61,373 nt of DNA from Ruminococcus sp. (lineage in GTDB: Bacteria > Bacillota > Clostridia > Oscillospirales > Ruminococcaceae). The stretch is from assembly GCA_015066975.1 (NCBI GenBank), contig SVNI01000002.1, positions 63,204 to 124,576 on the forward strand, written 5' to 3'. The notes under the pieces are model-generated. The model had not been told where the DNA came from. It saw only the letters and a program-made list of their open reading frames with translations, and did not search any database. Each line of letters begins with the position of its first letter. The stretch's first letter is position 1. Of this stretch, positions 58,555 to 61,373 are shown in pieces. A program made the translations under genes and the position numbers.

Positions 58555-61373
58555 TTATGAGAATGACCAAGCATCAAGGGTAGTATCTCCGCTGAACAGG
58601 AAATACAGGTCTGTTGTTCCGCTGGGAGCATTCACAACCGGAACAGTGATTTCTGTCATACTGCCTGCCGGGATTTCTGCATAAGCGACTGCCGTACCTG
58701 TCAGGCCTGTGCAAATCTTGACAGCAGAACCGCTCTTGGAAGAAGCCTTGACTGTCAGTGTTTTTGCACCATTGGAGAAATCTACGCCGGAAACTTTCAG
58801 CCAGCTTCCCTTTCCGCCGGAAACTGCGGTATCACCCAGACCGGATACAGAAATATCTTTCGACTGATTGGACATTGCTTCTGCCTGATTTGTCTGATAC
58901 GGATTTATTTTCTTAAGCTGTGCAATGCCTGTCATAGTACCTGTTACGGAATTAATCTTGTCACCACTCATAGTAATCTGGTCAACCTGCGGGCTTCTGT
59001 AGTTGCCGTCGATTCCCATTGCCTTTTCTACCGGACGGGAATGATAGAACAGATACAATTTGCCGTTCAGTTCCACGATGGAATGATGATTGTTTCCAGT
59101 CATACCGGGGAAGAAATTACCCTGATTCTTGAATACTTCACCGCCATAGGTATACGGTCCAAGAGGATTGTCAGCAATCATGTATTCAATGCCTGCTGTG
59201 GAAAGTCCGTACTGATTTCCGCCTGTATTCCAGTTGGAGCAATAAGTATAATAATACTTGTTGCCGATTCTGTTGATGCCGGAATCTTCAAATACATAAG
59301 GCGCATTGATTGTCACCGGAGTGCCGTCCAGATGAATCATATCATCCGTGAGCTTCACCACTCTTGTTGTAGAAGGCATAGCGTTCTGGCCATCCGGAAC
59401 ACCACCGCCGAATGCGAGATAGCCTGTTCCATCCTTATCGACGAAAACGGCCGGGTCAAACAGCCACGGAATATTACCGCAGTTCGGAACAGCTCTTGTC
59501 ACCAGAGGGCCGCCCAGCGGGTCAGACCACGGACCTGTAGGAGAATCTGCTGTCAGTACGCAGACACCGTTTCCGCCATTGCAGAAATACAGGAAGAATT
59601 TTTCTTTTCCGTTGATAGTCTTATGAGCAGCACAAGGTGCCCATGAATTATTTGCAAATTTTGCGATACCGTTAGAACCAGCTACCGGAATAGCACCATG
59701 GTCAGTCCAGTTCACCATATCGTCAGAAGAAATACAGTTGATTCTGTTAATCAGTCCATAACCGTTTTCTTTTACCTTTCCGTTGGAATCATATTCGATA
59801 GTATCATCTGTCATGTAAACATAGACACGTCCGTTATATTCCATAACACCAGGGTCAGCACCGAAACGCTGTGTATACAGAGGATTGTTTTCCCCTTCTT
59901 TCTTATAGCTTGCAACAGGACTTACAGAGGAGAAAATCTGTTCCATTTTTGCAGTATCTACAGAAACAGCAGGCTTTTCTGCAATTGTAAATGCCTTGAT
60001 TCTGCCGTGCAGATAGTCCTGAATCTGCTTGATGTCCTCTGCATCAACCACACCGTTTTCATCAACGTCAACAGCCTTGTTATATTTGCCGGAAGCAGCG
60101 GCTTTCTTAGCAGTCATCAAGTCGAAGATGTTGATTGTCTTGTTGCCGTCAGCATCGCCCTTCTGATTCTTGGAAGTATCTACCGGAATTTCCACAGGGT
60201 CAGGCCCTTTGATGCCTGTACCTGCTACCGCACCGATAACTTCATCAATATAGAAATTATTAGTCGTTTCAGCAGTTTCGACATAGAGCTGCATATCAGA
60301 AGCATCAGCCGGAATTTTATAGTTGGTATTGCAGAGCTGAACCCATGAACCCTTCACTCCAGTTGCTTCTGCAATCGTGGAATACTGTGTTTTGCCATTT
60401 CCGTCAGTATACTGTAATTTCAGATAGAAGTTATCTGTTGCACCACCGTCAAAATAATTCACAATCGCACTGAAGCAATATTCATTGCCGGGAACGAATA
60501 CTTTCGGATTGAGCGTTTTATAAGCACCGTTCCAAGAAGCTGTTCTGTTTTCAACCAGAAGTGCTTCACTGCCGACAAAAGCTGTTCTTCCGCTAGTAAG
60601 GATATCCGCAGCACCTCTGCCAGCCCAGTCACACAGACTGCCTTCAAATCCGTCATCGAAATACCAGCCGTACTGATTGGGTTCGACAGTTTCTTCTGTA
60701 CTGGGAACGGTACTGCCATCTACTTCCATGCTCATCAGAGTGGTATAGGCAAGTTTCGGATTATTGTTTTTGTCATAGAGAAGCGCATCAGAACCGGATT
60801 TGAGCCATGAATTCGCATCATTAGGCCCCCAGATACAAACTGCGGTCACACGGCCGTCAGATTTCGGATTTTTATTCCAGTCCATAGCGGCCTGAAAAAT
60901 AGCCTTATATTTAGTTGCCTGGTCTTGCAGACTATATGCAACCCTGCCGTTGCTGTCAAGAAGACTGATGTCAAGTTCAGTTACCTGAACGTCACAGCCA
61001 ATAGACAGATATTTGTACATTGCTTCGATGTAATCCTTTGTTCCTGCGAATCCGGTGGCATTTGCCGGAACATGAGACTGCATTCCGACACCGTCGAGCA
61101 GACCTTTCTGATAGAGAGATTTACACATGTTATAAATGCAGTCTCTCTTATGGTCCCAGTATTCGTTATAGTCATTATAATAGAGGTCGCAGGTCGGCGG
61201 AGCATATTTTCTCGCATAAGTGAACGCCTTTTCGACAAAGCTGTTATCACCGTAAACCTGAACCCATGCAGACTTACCGCCTTCTACGTTATTGTCGCCG
61301 GGTTCTCTTGCACCGCCGTTATTGGCTGTACGCTGAGAATTATCAGAAACACATTCGTTGCAGACATCATAAG
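58555..61373 (-). CDS. Modular xylanase: GH10, CBM22-like, dockerin, GH43, CBM6-like; 5' part missing
   Basis: The frame runs off the right edge, leaving 938 residues. Order from the edge: GH10 (about 1-225) with the acid/base Glu in YDVCNECVSDN and the nucleophile Glu in VQVTELDISLLD; CBM22-like beta module (about 227-387); dockerin (about 403-457) with KGDADGNKTINIFDLMTAKKA and VDVDENGVVDAEDIKQIQDYL; GH43 (about 500-800) with the Asp in RFGADPGVMEYNG, FDPAVFVDKDG and YVFEDSGINRIGNKYYY; and a CBM6-like end (about 810-938). It should cut xylan (GH10) and remove arabinose or xylose side chains (GH43) while bound in a cohesin-dockerin complex. Internal placement of the dockerin is notable. The signal peptide is outside the window. 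Confidence 0.93.
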   Translation of the reverse strand, partial: YDVCNECVSDNSQRTANNGGAREPGDNNVEGGKSAWVQVYGDNSFVEKAFTYARKYAPPTCDLYYNDYNEYWDHKRDCIYNMCKSLYQKGLLDGVGMQSHVPANATGFAGTKDYIEAMYKYLSIGCDVQVTELDISLLDSNGRVAYSLQDQATKYKAIFQAAMDWNKNPKSDGRVTAVCIWGPNDANSWLKSGSDALLYDKNNNPKLAYTTLMSMEVDGSTVPSTEETVEPNQYGWYFDDGFEGSLCDWAGRGAADILTSGRTAFVGSEALLVENRTASWNGAYKTLNPKVFVPGNEYCFSAIVNYFDGGATDNFYLKLQYTDGNGKTQYSTIAEATGVKGSWVQLCNTNYKIPADASDMQLYVETAETTNNFYIDEVIGAVAGTGIKGPDPVEIPVDTSKNQKGDADGNKTINIFDLMTAKKAAASGKYNKAVDVDENGVVDAEDIKQIQDYLHGRIKAFTIAEKPAVSVDTAKMEQIFSSVSPVASYKKEGENNPLYTQRFGADPGVMEYNGRVYVYMTDDTIEYDSNGKVKENGYGLINRINCISSDDMVNWTDHGAIPVAGSNGIAKFANNSWAPCAAHKTINGKEKFFLYFCNGGNGVCVLTADSPTGPWSDPLGGPLVTRAVPNCGNIPWLFDPAVFVDKDGTGYLAFGGGVPDGQNAMPSTTRVVKLTDDMIHLDGTPVTINAPYVFEDSGINRIGNKYYYTYCSNWNTGGNQYGLSTAGIEYMIADNPLGPYTYGGEVFKNQGNFFPGMTGNNHHSIVELNGKLYLFYHSRPVEKAMGIDGNYRSPQVDQITMSGDKINSVTGTMTGIAQLKKINPYQTNQAEAMSNQSKDISVSGLGDTAVSGGKGSWLKVSGVDFSNGAKTLTVKASSKSGSAVKICTGLTGTAVAYAEIPAGSMTEITVPVVNAPSGTTDLYFLFSGDTTLDAWSFS

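Overview
The window looks like the chromosome of an anaerobic, fibre-degrading Gram-positive bacterium of the Ruminococcus type (Oscillospiraceae). The evidence is five proteins with dockerin-type modules, two cohesin-like proteins (one with a cell-wall sorting tail), a GH10/GH43 xylanase with an internal dockerin, a type III glutamine synthetase, Rex, IreB and Firmicutes-style promoters. Nearly every gene start has a GGAGG-like ribosome binding site. Many promoters match TTGACA, a 17-base spacer and TATAAT almost exactly. This taxonomy is inference; there is no rRNA here.

Layout. 1-2130: the end of a dockerin protein and a cohesin-like protein ending in SPKTG. 2141-7233 (minus): one operon with aconitase, two small membrane proteins, a PARG-like protein, isocitrate dehydrogenase and Rex; it makes 2-oxoglutarate and carries a redox sensor. 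7256-16185: mixed housekeeping genes (an SGNH-like protein, AsnB, PyrB, XRE and Fur regulators, DUF2383-like protein) with a 60-base hairpin repeat present twice. 16254-18770: type III glutamine synthetase behind a leader terminator. 18806-21770: a diguanylate cyclase overlapping an orphan TRAP-type binding protein. 21841-22850 (minus): rplM-rpsI. 23085-24765: tRNA-Pro(GGG) followed by an atypical beta-helix gene. 24808-27231 (minus): a glycan operon (GT2-GtrA, phosphodiester glycosidase, membrane protein). 27339-32344 (minus): promoter, TnpB element, Ig-like/dockerin protein, response regulator, histidine kinase. 32346-35230 (minus): zinc-ribbon protein, clan GH-A hydrolase, DUF2461. 35366-38275: a dockerin/cell-wall-repeat/transglutaminase-like protein facing a cohesin-like/dockerin protein. 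38322-43982: a formate/nitrite-type channel behind two Rex-like operators, then CcdA-TlpA-HMA, DUF1540, IreB, a polysaccharide deacetylase, Nudix and CPBP genes. 44018-49061 (minus): pth-mfd plus an EEP-family enzyme. 49097-54941: a DUF3877 protein, lipoprotein, FkbM methyltransferase, PH-like protein and GH31 alpha-xylosidase. 55141-58478: UDP-sugar pyrophosphorylase, GNAT and a second diguanylate cyclase. 58495-61373 (minus): the xylanase, running off the window edge.

How it fits together. Secreted, cohesin/dockerin-assembled enzymes break down xylan-like glycans. Cytosolic GH31 and GH-A enzymes would process imported oligosaccharides. Nitrogen assimilation is represented by AsnB, glutamine synthetase and the aconitase/IDH branch. 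Redox control by Rex probably links to formate/anion movement through two operators at the FNT promoter. I did not see a CRISPR array, prophage or clear defence island. The most unusual signals are the tandem Rex operators, the paired cohesin-like proteins, PyrB carrying only the PyrI zinc domain, a TnpB element inserted between a promoter and a dockerin/two-component operon, and the glutamine synthetase leader.
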